Below, in pieces: positions 51,211 through 63,842 of a stretch of DNA of 64,000 bases. Below the pieces are notes generated by a model. It was not told where the DNA came from. It was given only the letters and a program-made list of their open reading frames with translations, and made no database searches. The stretch covers positions 5,665,281-5,729,280 of the forward strand of contig CM057144.1 of NCBI GenBank assembly GCA_029964075.1. The letters run 5' to 3'. Source of the DNA: Patiria pectinifera (taxonomy: Eukaryota > Echinodermata > Asteroidea > Valvatida > Asterinidae). Both the position numbers and the translations under genes were made by a program. Positions within the stretch are counted from its first letter, which is position 1. Each line of letters opens with the position of its first letter.

Positions 51211-51526
51211 CAAGGGCGGATGCAGAAAACACAATTTGGCCAAAAAAAATTTGGTTCCCAAAAAGTGTATTAAAAAAAATACGGCGTGGGGTTCGGGGCC
51301 TGCAGAAGGGCCCCGAATTTTTTTTGGATTCTAGATGCTCTGTGGTGCGATCTGAGGCAATTTCTGACCACTTTAATAAATGTTTCTAGAGGAAAAGATG
51401 GTGGTGTACTCATTGACATGCCTTTATTGCGAAGTCACTAAAAAAAAATTGGATTCGTTGGGTTTTTTAAGGGAGGGGGGGGGCATGGCCCCCTTTGCCC
51501 CCCCCCCCCCCCCGGATCCGCCCTTG
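51211..51526. mobile_element. Short TIR element (CAAGGGCGGAT ends)
   Basis: Perfect 11-bp terminal repeat CAAGGGCGGAT at both ends, inverted, with long C and G runs next to the right end. Confidence 0.55.
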
Positions 51527-53368
51527 GGTGCAGAGAGCAGAAACTACAAGGTACATGCATGTAAACGATAAGAAGTGATTTGGTACGGCCTAACCATATG
51601 CCCAGAGCACATGAGGACGTTAAAGAGACATTACCTCCTGAAATACCCGAAATGTTCATGTTTTGTATTGTTTACTTATCCCATTTCAAACATCTGGTTG
51701 AAAGAAAAACCAACCTTATGTCTAATACCGTTCCCGGAAAAGACACAAAAAATCTGGTTGTTTACACAGAGCACGTCGAGGTATACGCATACGTTTTTCC
51801 TGTCGTTTTCAGCCAATGTACGATGTACATTGTGTGTGTCACATCACGCCCGCCGAAGGCGAGCACTTTACGGCTGGAATCAAAACTAGCATGAACAGCC
51901 CGATTTTTTGTTGGCGGGGCGGGGGGGGGGGGGGGGGGGGGGTCGCAAAAGTGGGCCCCAAAATTAATTCTCGCACGAATAACACAAGAATGACACAAAA
52001 ACGCCCAGTGAATCAAAGGATTGTGGTAAGGATGTTTATATCCCACTTTAAAATCTTCTTTCTGATTAACATCATTTCCGGTTTAAAGCGCGTTTGGTAG
52101 CCCAATCGGGGCTTGTTCCAGGACGTTATGTCCCTTTAACATTAACCAGTTGTATTTCCGCCGATGTAAAATTCATTCGAAAACATAACAGCCCCACATG
52201 AGACTTGCGAGCGCTATTGCTACTGTACACTATTCAGAGCACCATCTGTCAATTTTGGATGAGAAGTAAATAACATTTAAAACATGAACCAATGTCTTGT
52301 TCGGGGGTAATGGCTGTCTGAACCCGTCAAAAACTTGCAAATAAAAAGATAAAAACCAAACAGAAAAGGGGGAGCAACAGGATATATTGGGGAGTGAAAC
52401 TGAAATGTGCACAAAACTAAAACACTTCTGCCGTTTCACTGGCTAGTGTGTGACATAATTAAGAGTGCAGCCCAGCTGCAACAGGCACCAAAGTGAGGCT
52501 AAACAAACCCTTTCTTTGGTTAAACGTTTGTATTTTCTTTGCATATGCAAATCTCTCTTGATGTAAGGCTGTGGGGAACAAACTGAGTGGGATGATCAAG
52601 CTAATTAGGTCAGGGAATTAGAATTTGGCACATTTGCCAGATTAATTGTTGGCTTGTATCCAAAAACCAGGGCTAAGTGCAAAATAAATACATTTACTTG
52701 TTGAGTATAGGCCTAAGGAATTCAATCATACACTGAAGATAACATCTCCGGATAGTATGTCTATATATATATATTTGGGAACTTCTGGCGCACTGTATTG
52801 TTTTGTGTAAATGTGCAATCTTGCCATCGTGAATCATTAAACTACGGTCTACCTGTCCGAAGCTCCGAGATGAAAACATGCTCGACGCTAAACTTAGAAA
52901 CAATATTTACTCTCCAGGCTCGGACAAACCTTTCAGCTTCCCAACAGGGTTACACGTACAATATAGAATTATGAACAACGCATTGATGATTAACGTTACT
53001 CTCCCCGATCTATTGTCGAAGTTTACCCCGAAAAACAGAATCTGTTTGCGATCTCTACAGCAATTCAAACGGTGGGTTTTTTTTGGTGATGAGTCATCGA
53101 ACAAAAAGTGCAATCCACACGTTTAGTTGTGTAATAATTTACTTTAATTATTTTACTTATTTTTACTTTAATAATTTACTTATTAATTATGAATTATTTG
53201 TGAGCAGGCGTATCGCTACCCGAACGTTTTAGACTCTTAGAGGGTGGAAGAGCCTGGTTCAAAATAGAAAGCAATATCTTTGACAAGGAATATGTAAAGG
53301 ACCACAGTAGATAGAGCAGCTGTCCTCAGTGGCTCAAAATGGATTTTCCCCCAACGCATTTATACACT
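51527..53368. other. Intergenic stretch, no gene recognised
   Basis: Holds a long G run near 51,917-51,942, a small TA repeat at 52,762-52,773 and chance ORFs on both strands. Nothing with splice or domain support. Confidence 0.5.
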
Positions 53369-53765
53369 CAAAAAACAAATCAGTTAAAAATAACAAAATG
53401 TATTTGTACGTAATGTTACTTTTGGTTGTCTTAACCACTAATTTGGTTAGATCTAAACCCATCGGTTGGTCAACTGGTTATTATTTCTGTGGGTTGCGAC
53501 ATATTGGTTACCTTGACCAATCGTTTGGTGAAAACCTTAGTCAATTGATAACCAAAAAGTGGTTAACTATATATAATTGGTTATTTTCACCATATTGTCG
53601 GTTAATGTAACCAATGGCATAGGTCAGCGATAACAAAAGTTTGTTGGTTCAATAGTTTTCATTAAGTTAACCAAAGCTTTGGTGGAATATTGACCATAAA
53701 AATTGGTTAATTACGTCTGGCCTCATAATAGCTAATTTGACCAAGATAAATTGGCTAAGCCATGC
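53369..53765. repeat. TTGGTTA-rich irregular repeat
   Basis: Many TTGGTTA, GGTTAA and TTGACCA motifs over about 400 bp; the same motif returns at 54,420-54,450 and at 59,296-59,320. Confidence 0.55.
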
Positions 53766-54494
53766 TTTCAGGTAGCTTTCACGTGATCATACAGGTCATT
53801 TATACTATCACATGTGCAACTAATGTGTAGAACTAGGACAGGCCGCGCTTGGCGCGTAACACTGTATTGTTTCACAATTCCCGTCAATTGTTGTTGAATA
53901 GAAACTCCATTGGGTAACTCAAAACTCATCTTAACTCAAAATTTGAGCCAATTCACCTACGGTTTGACTTATCGAGATTCCACTGTAGATTACAAGATGG
54001 TCACTAGAGAGTTGAGACACGATTCGGGACAGATTCAACGTTTGTGAGGAAGTACCACAGAAGGAACTCATGTGATGGCTACGACTATTTTAGTATTTGT
54101 AGGCATATGTGTTAGTTGGCGCAGTATCAGATCTTAATTCATTTCTTACCAAGGAATAAAATATACAGTTAAAACGAGCCACGGAATGAAGTGCCGGTGT
54201 AACTGTTAACATCTGAATTTCTGACTAAAACCTACGGTGGTAAGATGGAATCTAGGGCCTTTTCAAGAGTGCATCTACGGTTTTGTATAGTCCATTCGAG
54301 TCATCTGGTGCTTCGCTTGGCAAGGAAAAATAGAATTGCAATGGGCAGTCGCGAGGGTTAATTTGATTAAGCTAGGGAATGGGGAATGGGGTTCAACCAA
54401 TGTCAACTAGTCGACGCAGGATTAACCAACCAAAATTGGTTAAACTTTAACAAGGAAATATGTTACCGGTACTCCATCAACCAATCAGATTTTG

Positions 54495-54905
54495 TAACGT
54501 TGTTCCAACGTCCATATTTCGACATTAATCCAACGTTAAATGTTGGTTGAAATTGCGTCGCGATATTATCAACCTTAATTCAATGTCTATCAAACGTCGG
54601 TTTGGTAACGTTGTTCCAACGTACATATTTCGACATTAATCTAACGTTGGATAAATGTTAAAATTGCGTCGCGATATTAACAACCTAAAATTAACGTCTC
54701 TCTGACGTCGGTTTGGCAACGTTGTTCCAACGTACAGATTTCGACATTAATCTGACGTTGAATATACATTTAAATTGCGTCATGATTATGATTAACAATC
54801 TAAATTCAATGTCTATCAATCGTCAGTTTTGTAATTGTTCCAACGTATTTTGACATTATTCTATAATGTTGGATAAATGTTTAAAATCGCGTCGTGATAA
54901 CGATC
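54495..54905. repeat. ACGTT tandem array, left (unit about 110 bp, four copies)
   Basis: Each unit has AACGTTGTTCCAACGT, TTTCGACATTAATC and AATTGCGTCGCGATAT, near 54,501, 54,611, 54,721 and 54,836. Confidence 0.75.
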
Positions 54906-55059
54906 TAAATGTACCAATTATCTGCTGTATCAATTAACGTATAATTTTAACTATATCAAAGTGCAAAATATCATGTCAAGAAATATTAACAAAATATCCG
55001 ACTTAATTGAACTTTGTGGCCTTTTTATGAAAAACAAATTATTTGCCAGCACGCCAAAG

Positions 55060-58000
55060 CTGTGACGCTAGCCAATCACACGCCGCCTAATTTGTTCTAC
55101 ATTCCAAGGTTGTGACGCTGGCCAATCAGTTTTCATGTACACTCTTTGAAACACGATATGGCGCGCAAGCATATGACCGTTACATATTTCGACATCTTAC
55201 TGCAGTTGTGTGGACGTGTAGCGTGCAGCCGACATCATTTCACTCAAATAACAGGTAAGAATTTTGCCATCAAAATTCGTAGTTATTGTTATGATTTTGC
55301 TTAGACGTACCTGAAGTTTATTCGAAGCACTTTACTTATTAATTGCAACCAATTTCTCCCCAAAACGATAAACAAATATTGACACATCACTGGGGTCGGG
55401 GACACTGGCATGCATGGTCACTGATGATACCGGCGTCCGGTACGTGTGGGAACCAGCAACTAGACATGTAGGCATAGATGTCGACCGCATGCATCCCGGC
55501 GCTTGGAACAGTGTATTGCTTAGCTGTACTAAAAACGGGTTCAATGGGAAAAGTTTTGACAGAAATCCTGAGAAATAATCCTCCATTGGCGTTTTGAACT
55601 GTACAATATAATGGACGTGTGACTTAAACTTTCCAAGACGATATTGTTAACCATGAATAAATGTGGCTCAATTACTGGATTTCCTTTGTATTGAAAAGTT
55701 GTTTCTGAGGAAATAGAAATTGCATTTTTTCTCACTTGGCAGACCTTATGGACATGAAATGCATGATGATGAAATGTACTTAAGCCTACCTGGTTAAAAA
55801 AATAATAACCAGGAAAAATATAATTCGATTTTCTGTACTGTAGATTTTAAGTTTTCATGTAATTTTCAGGCTAAAAAGTAAAATGGATCGTCCAAAAGTG
55901 ATTGTTGAATGCAGTATTTTTTCTCGAGGTCAATTACTTCCATACTGGATTTCTTCGTACAGCTACACAGCGGTGATAGGTCATGGGTCATGTACATTAT
56001 ACCGTTTTATTCCCCCTGATTGTTAAACCAGGTGGGTTATCTTCCATAGGGAATAGTCCTATCAAGTGGAGGATAAACACTCCCGATTTCGATTTCACAT
56101 GTTGCTATCACCACCCCGTCGCTCATGTACATGTACAAGTCACAAAACGGAGGAAGTTGGGTAGATCTTTGTGTAAAAGTAAAAGTTGCTGTGGCAATAG
56201 TGAGAATGTATAACAGAAATTTCTGTACCAAAACTTAAGGTAAATGCAAGCATGGATAATTATACAGATGTTTGTAGCCTGTGCTGTGAAAAGTGCAATG
56301 ACAAAATGGACTCACGGTTCAGGGAGTGAGTAATTACGTAAATTTATTGGCCTAATCAATCATTGCATAGGCAGGTGGTATTTCTACATAAAATTGTTTT
56401 TGTTTCGTGTAGACATGGTTTGCATATTTTGGGGGGGGGGGGGTATGCAGAGTCTACTCTAAGTTTGGCAGGTAGGACAGGTAGGGTAGTTAATCTCACT
56501 TTTCAGCTTCTGAAAAAAAATCCTTTTCAAAATTCCAGAAGAGTTTACAAGAGTTCACAGATGACGAAACCCCACTCAGCAATGATTCATACAGGAATTG
56601 AGGAGGAGCCAAACTCAGCATAGATTGTCGACTAGTATGGAGTTATGTATGACTTTCCAGGATACGTCAGTTTGAAAGCTTTCGGACAGTACTCGCAGTG
56701 CCGTAGCTGGTATGTATGTCGACAAAAAAATACATTCAGGGCTAAGTAATGGCCGAAACCGATTATTTTATTCTCAAGTCAATAACACTTGAAGAGATGT
56801 AGCTCTGATTGCAGTCATCGCACATAAAGAAGTGGTATTTAAATCCATTTGTACTTGTGCGAACAACAGACACAATGGCCAGTGCCCAGTTCATTCAAAA
56901 AGCAAAAATGAAAACAGATTTATGGCTATATCTTAATTGAATGTTGGCAGAAGTTTCGTCACAGTGCATTGTATAATAACTTGTGTTTGTTTACACTCTT
57001 CCGTTATCTTTTTTTCCTGATGGATCTTTGCTCATGTCTCTGAGCGTTGTTTTTTTTCTCATCCAACAGGTGCATGACCAAGTGATTGAAGACAGTTCAA
57101 CAATGATGGGCAGAGTGGAACTGAATGAAAGCAGATGAGGAGACGGACCTTTTCAGTTTCGCAGGTAATTAAATTTTCTTCGCCAGATTTAATTTATTTT
57201 GACCAATTATTGATCTTGGTTAAAATGTCATTGTGTGGGTACTTGGTTGTATGGTTGATAATTGCTGAAGTGTCAGGTAATACAAGTTGTAGTTTTTATA
57301 AGTGCAAGTTTAATAAAAAGGAATCGTTCTGTTGATTTTTTTGTACACAATGTCAGCACATGAATGATGACCAACCGTGTTGTTGCTTTGTTGAAACTAA
57401 TATGGTTTATGAATTTATTTCTCTCTGTTTGTGTTTGTAACACTTTCGTTTTTGATTTGGTTGTGTCAATGAATAAAGAGATGGTTGGGGAGGAAGCTTG
57501 CAATTCTAAAATATTAAATTATCTTTTATTTGTCTTTTCTAGCGAGGTCTAGTAACTTCGTAATGGCAAGGTGATGGATGTTGCTGCTTGTTGAGTTTTT
57601 CATCTCCTGTCAAGTTTGCGCCTGAAAGAAGAGGTGATGGAGGGACACATGCACCTTCACGTTCAGTCGTACATTTGGACTATGTTCAATGTTTCAATAT
57701 TGGAACAGTTAGTTGATCAACAGTAATTGTTCAAATACAGTAAGTTGCTCTGTAGTGACTGGTATCTTTCCGTTAGTGTACAACAGGTAAAGCCTTTTTA
57801 AGTGATGGAAATTCAAACTCTGCCGCATCTTGTACTTTTCATTTTGAAACGTCCACGTTCGAGAAGTGGGGCACTGTTATAATAATATACAGTACATGTA
57901 TCGTGCATTATTTAGTTATTACTGTTGATTCTTAGTTGACCTCTTCGAATGTTCAATTGAATCATTCAGATTAATTTTGTATGAATAATGTTTTTTTGTT

Positions 58001-58440
58001 TTATTATTTTCTATTTGATAGTTTCTAATGCTCTTGCCCAAGTCTGCCGCATAACCTCTTGCGATATTTCACAAGAAAAGTCATAGATATGACAGAATAC
58101 TAGTGCTGCAGGTAAATTGAAAACCAATGAAACTAATGCAAGTGAAAAAAAGTGAATTTAGACGTTTTAAAATTGGACCTATATGCTCGTTACCTCTTGT
58201 TATATTTCCGATGTAAATGCACGGGGCAGTGCTGCATTTCTTTGGAAAAAAATCAATTTCATCATCATGTATCTTTTTAGAGACTAGTACCCTCATGTAG
58301 GCTATAATGCTGTTGGAACAAGTCAATCCAATTATGAATTTTACAATGTATGGAATAATTGCAACTTTTTTAACCTAAAGTGTGTTGTATAAGCTGATAA
58401 GGTTGGAAGTTAATTAATAAATACATACATTTTTTTCATG
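55060..58440 (+). other. Putative spliced transcript of unknown nature
   Basis: Strong splice signals appear in order on the plus strand. A possible first exon ends at 55,254 (ACAG|GTAAGA), preceded by two duplicated GCCAATCA boxes (CCAAT at 55,072 and 55,122). A second exon starts at 55,870 after TAATTTTCAG and may end at 56,031 (CAG|GTGGGT). A weaker exon may end at 56,325 (GA|GTGAGT). An exon at 57,070-57,164 has a long T-rich acceptor and CAG|GTAATT donor, and a last exon starts at 57,543 after TCTTTTCTAG. The longest in-exon ORF starting at an ATG near an acceptor is 47 codons (55,883-56,026, MDRPKVIVECSIFSRG). A noncoding RNA or small-protein gene is possible; not confirmed. Confidence 0.3.
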
Positions 58441-58689
58441 GAAAACATTAAAGTGATTGATAAAGAATTTCATTTAAATTTAAAGTTATTCAATTTCGAC
58501 ATGGATTAAACAACACTCCTCAGCTTGCAAATTTATTTAACATAGAACGATTGGAAAAATGCCAACGACCACCATTATCAGTACATTCTGGCTTTAAATC
58601 TAAATAAAAACCTTAAAATATGTTGATTCCAAAATTGCATTTATTTAACTGTGTTATTTCTAAGAATAGGATGTCATTTAATGTTGATT

Positions 58690-59290
58690 ATTAATACGTT
58701 GATTGAACATCATGTCAGTGCTATTTTCAATGTAGAGATGTCGACGTTAAATCAATGTTGAAATGTCTACGTTAACTCAACGTTGTGATCTTAACGTTGT
58801 TTCAATGTCGGCATTTCCACGTCACTTCAATTTGCAAATTCAATCATTAATCAACGCTGAATCAACGTAGAATCTCCGACATTAAATCAACGTTGACATA
58901 TCTACGTTGATTCAACGTCGTGCTTTCCACGTTGGTTTAACGTCAGCATAATAACGTCAGATCAACTTGCAAATTCAATCATTAATCAACGTTGAATCAA
59001 CGTAGAATGTCCGACATTAAATCAACGTTGAAATATTTACGTTGATTCAACGTTGTGCTTTCCACGTTGGTTTAACGTCAGCAAAACAACGTCAGATCAA
59101 CTTGCAAATTCAATCATTAATCAACGTTGAATCAACGTAGAATTTTCAACATAAAATCAACGTTGAAATGTTGACGTTGATTCAACGTCGGCATTTCAAC
59201 GTCAGAAAAACTTTCAAATTCAATCATTATTCAACGTTAGTTCAACGTCGGAATCTGACGTTGTTTCAACGTTATTTCAACGTATTTTGC
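58690..59290. repeat. ACGTT tandem array, right (unit about 135 bp)
   Basis: Units share CTTGCAAATTCAATCATTAA (58,832, 58,967, 59,102, and a shorter one at 59,212), TCAACGTTGAATCAACGTAG and GTTGATTCAACGT. Ends with TTTTGCCCACTGGG. Confidence 0.75.
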
Positions 59291-59320
59291 CCACTGGGTG
59301 GTTATCGTAACCAAATTGGG

Positions 59321-61590
59321 GGTGGGGGTGACGACATTCCTCTAAAAAAAGATCTACCCAGCGATTAGAGCGGTTCCCGTCCTTAACCTTGGAAACATGG
59401 AAATTCGAAAAACGATCAAACTGGTATTCTGCCGTTGATAGTCCATCTTTCAGTGCAAATCATTATGTTCCCTCATCCAAAGTGAGCAACACGGCATCGG
59501 GCACGACCGTATTAGCATTTCACCTTGGGAACAAAGTAGGCCTAAAAGCATTAAGGCACCAATAAGGAAAAGTATACTGCATTACCGTAGGCCTATATAT
59601 TGGGAACAATATTTATAAAACTAAGGTGTATACATGTATACTACGGCTATGGATAATTATTTGCACTATGAACGTGTTGCCATGAAAATATGAATACCAC
59701 GAAGGTACCACTATCCAAATTAATGTTTAATTCAAGCATTATCACACCAACATTAATGGTATGCGTTGTTAATGGCATTTACCCCTACATGTGGTTCCCG
59801 AACGTCTTATGTGCGTCTCGCCTTTTTTTTCCATTTTTTTTTGACAGAGTGAGGTGTGCGTTGTAGGGTGGCACCGGGAAGGGTAGTAATGCGGATGAGA
59901 GGGCCCTGATCAGTGTAGAAATAATTGTGGGTAGTATTGAGGGTGGAATTGTATTAACTGCTAATACCTCATATATGACTTTTGACCTGCATGTGCCTTT
60001 CACTTCTTGATCATATGAAGGTTCTCATGTTGCACCTATTACCCAAGTTTAGTTGCAATTAAGCTTCAACTGCTGAATGAGAGCAATTGTACATTTTCAG
60101 CCTATTTAACAACTTGTCCATTTTTTTTAAACTAAAAAACGACATTCTGACGGACATGCGTCCGGGCGTCCGAACATCCGCTGGAAGTGGTGTACGTATT
60201 TACCCACGTACAGGCATGCATATGCGAGACAAACACAAATTATGTTTAACATTGACGACGAAATTAAATCATGCACATCTCATACCCTACCTTAAAAGTG
60301 GTCACTTGATGATCAGAACGGATGATGCATTTCTCTCTCTAGTCCAATGCAATTGCTCAGCTCAGGACCGAAACTCAATAGTCTTTATAGCTGATGTGAA
60401 AGGTGCTCAAATTACCTCTGCCAATCACGTACGTGCCAGGCTCCCAAGTCAATGTGTTTTTTTTCCTTTGTTTCCTTCTACCCATTCGCAAAGATGTCTG
60501 CAGAGCTTTTCAAACTTGAGCAGATCTGGGTTATCTCATTACGAGTACACAAAAAAAACAATCAATGTTGCTTAGTAACACAGTGTGTAAACATGAGACA
60601 AAGTTAAATGTATAAACCTGGCCTTGTGGCAACAGCAGTTTTTTTTTGTATCAACTTTAAAAGTTAAAGTCTGGGCCATCGCACAGCAGAAATGTTTTGG
60701 GAGGGAACTTCATCCAATATCCACCCCTACGTGCCCGAGAGGAAATAACAACTTGAAAGTTAAAAAAAAAAACAGAGAAAGTTTTTTTTTTTTAAACAGA
60801 GATACAAAGAGAACCCCTTTAAAGCTGTCACAGGCAATGTGGACAGGGAATTTCCGAATCTGGGTTAATTCGGAATTTGCCCAGGGCAAAGTGGGTACTC
60901 TAACACTGCGCGGCAAAGTGGAAATGTTGTCTATGTACTTAACATCAATAACTCTTCATAACATCACCTGCGAACCCTTCGGACAAAGCCCAGCCGGACA
61001 AAGTGGGATTTCCAACTTTGCCTCGTGATTGTGAAACGATAATGATTGATTGGCGTCATCTCCTTAGAAACCAAAAACGTCCTGGTCCGTACGTCCAGTA
61101 GTAACAAAAGAGTTTTTTTTTAAATTGCATCCACGTCAATCTTAAAACTATTAGGCAGGTATTGAGATTCGACATAAAACCAATGTCAATTCTAAGGCCA
61201 TGCAGATCTGGGTATCTATTGACATGGGCTATGCATGTATATACTGTCTTGTTTTATCCATTCAGACATAACTACCCGTGGTTTTTAATAACATTTCCCA
61301 AAATCATTCGACACAAAACAATTTATTATTTGTTTAATACTTTTTATTAGCTCAAATTACATGAATTTGAATAATTTATATCGTAGTTTCCTTCACTTTT
61401 ACGTCAAAAGGTATTGGTAATGCACAATTCATTTAACCATTAATTATGAGAAGTCCGAACACAAAATGGTATCATTTTGGGTCCAGTTAATGTTTTGGAT
61501 AAAAAGTAAAGAGTTTGCATTTTGGCGAATTCTGTGAAATTGGTTTGAAGGCATAAACTGTGGTCGTGTGTCATTTCCCCCCCCCCCCCC
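59321..61590. other. Intergenic stretch, no gene recognised
   Basis: The longest ORF (60,087-60,575 on the plus strand) shows no domain and no coding-like bias that I can see. T and A runs at 59,820, 60,640 and 60,785. A C run of 14 at about 61,577-61,590 abuts the palindrome that follows. Confidence 0.5.
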
Positions 61591-61591
61591 A

Positions 61592-63427
61592 TAGTGGGGC
61601 TGTTGAGTGATACGATTGTGCACTTTGTGACTTAAGCATGAAACTTCGCATGTTGGTTCTTCATGCCATGAAGAAAATTTTCAGATGTGGAGACATTTCA
61701 TATTTGACCTCTGGTGACCTTTGAGAGGTCAATGAACTTTACATACATTATTTATACTAATTGTTCTTGAAAACACCACTTTCCTATGACCCCAGTCTAT
61801 GTCATAGGTCTTCGGCAGACAATGGAAATAATGATCAGATGTGAGAAAAAAATCATACTTGACCTCCGGTGACCTTTCAGAGGTCAATGACCTATATATA
61901 CTGCATTTATAGTAATTTATAATATAAGCAATTTAAACCCCAACTTTTTCAAGACCCAATTCTAAAAGTTAGGTGTTCATGCTATGAAAAGCATTTTCAT
62001 CCGAAGGGCATTTCATATCTGACCTCTGGTGACCTTTAAGAGGTCAATGAACTTTGTATGCCCTATTTATAAATATTCATAATATTTATTATTCAAAACC
62101 CAACTATTTTAGGAACCAAGTCTAAAAGTTGGCCCTTTGTGACATGAAAAGCATTTTTAGATATGGGGACATATGACCTTTGGTACCCTTTCATAGATCA
62201 ATGAACTTTATACCTTATTTTTCGTTATTTTTTTATATTAATTTGTCAAAACGCCCTTTTTTGTGACCCAAGCCTCAATATTGCAAAAGACAGGTATTGC
62301 ACGTATTATTATACAGTCATAAAATGAATTCAAATCCCACAAAAAAAATGTGGGGTGACATCTGACCTCCATTTTCCTTTTTCAATTGGCAGACGCAACA
62401 TGTTGCGACTGGGATAGAAGACTGTTCGACTTTTTTTACAATGTAATATGTACAAATTGCCTGACAATAGTCACTCTTCTGTACTTATTACACTCTGTGG
62501 TATCTAGATGGACTTAGGCCACCACATTTTTAATTTTTTTTACCAAGCCCACTGGTCACTGTTAGAATGTGATTTTTGTCCTATGTACCTCTTGTATTCT
62601 GTTGCGCCGCTGTCTACCCTTCAAAAAAGGGAAATGGAGATCAGAGGTCATAACAAAATTGTCCTTGGGGTCTGAATTCATGACATGCTGTAGAATAATA
62701 CTTAAAATACACTGTTTTGAACTATTTAGACTTATGTCATGAAAAGGTGGCATTTGGAATATTAAATATGATAAATAGCGGCAAAATAGGGTATGCAAAG
62801 TTTATCGACCTCATAAAGGTCACCCGGGGTCAAATTTGAATGCTCACACATCTGAAAATTCTGTTCATGTCACGAACAGCCAACTTTTAGACTTGGGTCA
62901 TAAAAAGTGGGGTTTTGAATAGTAAATCTTATAAATATCTTAAAATAGGGCATACAAAGTTCATTGAACTTTTAAAGGTCACCAGAGGTCAGATATGAAA
63001 TGCCCTTCATATGGAAATGCTTTTCATAGCATGAACACCTAACATTTAGAATTGGGTCTTGAAAAAGTTGGGGTTAAAGTATTAATCTTATAAATTACTA
63101 TAAATACTGTATATATAGGTCATTGACCTCTGAAAGGTCACCGGAGGTCAAGCATGATTTTTTTTTTCACATCTGATCATTATTTCCATTGCCTGAAGAC
63201 TTATGACATAGACTGGGGTCATAGGAAAGTGGTGTTTTCAAGAACAATTAGTATATGTAATGTATGTAAAATTCATCGACTTCTCAAAGGTCACCAGAGG
63301 TCAAATATGAAATGTCTCCACATCTGAAAATTTTCTTCATGGCATGAAAAACCAACATGCGAAGTTTCATGCTTTAGTCACAAAGTGCACAGTTGTAGCA
63401 TATATTTGACCTTAACAGCCCCACTAC
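61592..63427. repeat. 1.8-kb palindrome built of degenerate units with TGACCT/AGGTCA
   Basis: The outer arms match closely as inverted copies (GCATGAAACTTCGCATGTTG, CACCACTTTCCTATGACCCC on the left and their complements on the right); the centre near 62,510 is more diverged. Each arm contains several units with TGACCTCTGGTGACCT followed by AGGTCAATGA. Foldback-type element or paired satellite. Confidence 0.85.
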
Positions 63428-63516
63428 CACCGACATTCTAAGTGAAAGAGTATAAAGTTTGTTGTTACACGAAGAGAAAAAAAACATAGCTCGGCAGCCA
63501 GGAACATTTAAATTCA

Positions 63517-63842
63517 ATGAATGAATGGTTTGCGGAAACACCATTTCTCGACACCCTCAAGGGTAGCCCCCTTGTGGAAGTGAAGACGTTGTTTGTGACA
63601 GGGACTACAGTTGATGAAGTTCTTAGCTACCTCAAGTCTTCATACGGAGAAACCTTGACGGTCAGTGAACTTCAGAGGCGCTTTTAGAGCGGAGGCAGGA
63701 TCACGAAGAATCTGTCCTTGACTTTGCAGTTTCCTTACAACGGATTTTCCTGCACATCCGAAAGAAAGATCCTAGATTGTTTAAGGAGCCTGACGCAATT
63801 GTCCGTGAGCAGTTCATTGATGGCCTTGGTCTAGAAGCCTGA
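63517..63842 (+). pseudogene. LTR-retroelement gag fragment (Ty3/PNMA-like), frame-broken
   Basis: An ATG ORF at 63,517-63,687 ends VSELQRRF then stop; in the next frame the protein-like sequence goes on with ESVLDFAVSLQRIFLHIRKK and REQFIDGLGLEA up to a stop at 63,842. The S-V-x-D-F-x-x-x-L and R-E-Q-F-x-D-G-L motifs are typical of Ty3-type gag and its PNMA/ARC-like relatives. A one-base loss near 63,685 explains the break. The rest of the element lies, if anywhere, beyond the window. Confidence 0.7.

Noticed and set aside
53329..53610. 93-codon plus-strand ORF with a signal-peptide-like start (MYLYVMLLLVVLTT)
   Set aside because: It is built from the TTGGTTA/GGTTAA repeat tract; hydrophobic leader arises from T-rich repeat words. 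No splice or domain support.
54495..59290. CRISPR-like spaced repeats
   Set aside because: Units are degenerate tandem repeats in an animal genome, without uniform spacers or cas genes.
60087..60575. 162-codon plus-strand ORF, the longest uninterrupted one upstream of the gene
   Set aside because: No recognisable domain, no regular composition, long T run in the middle; likely chance.
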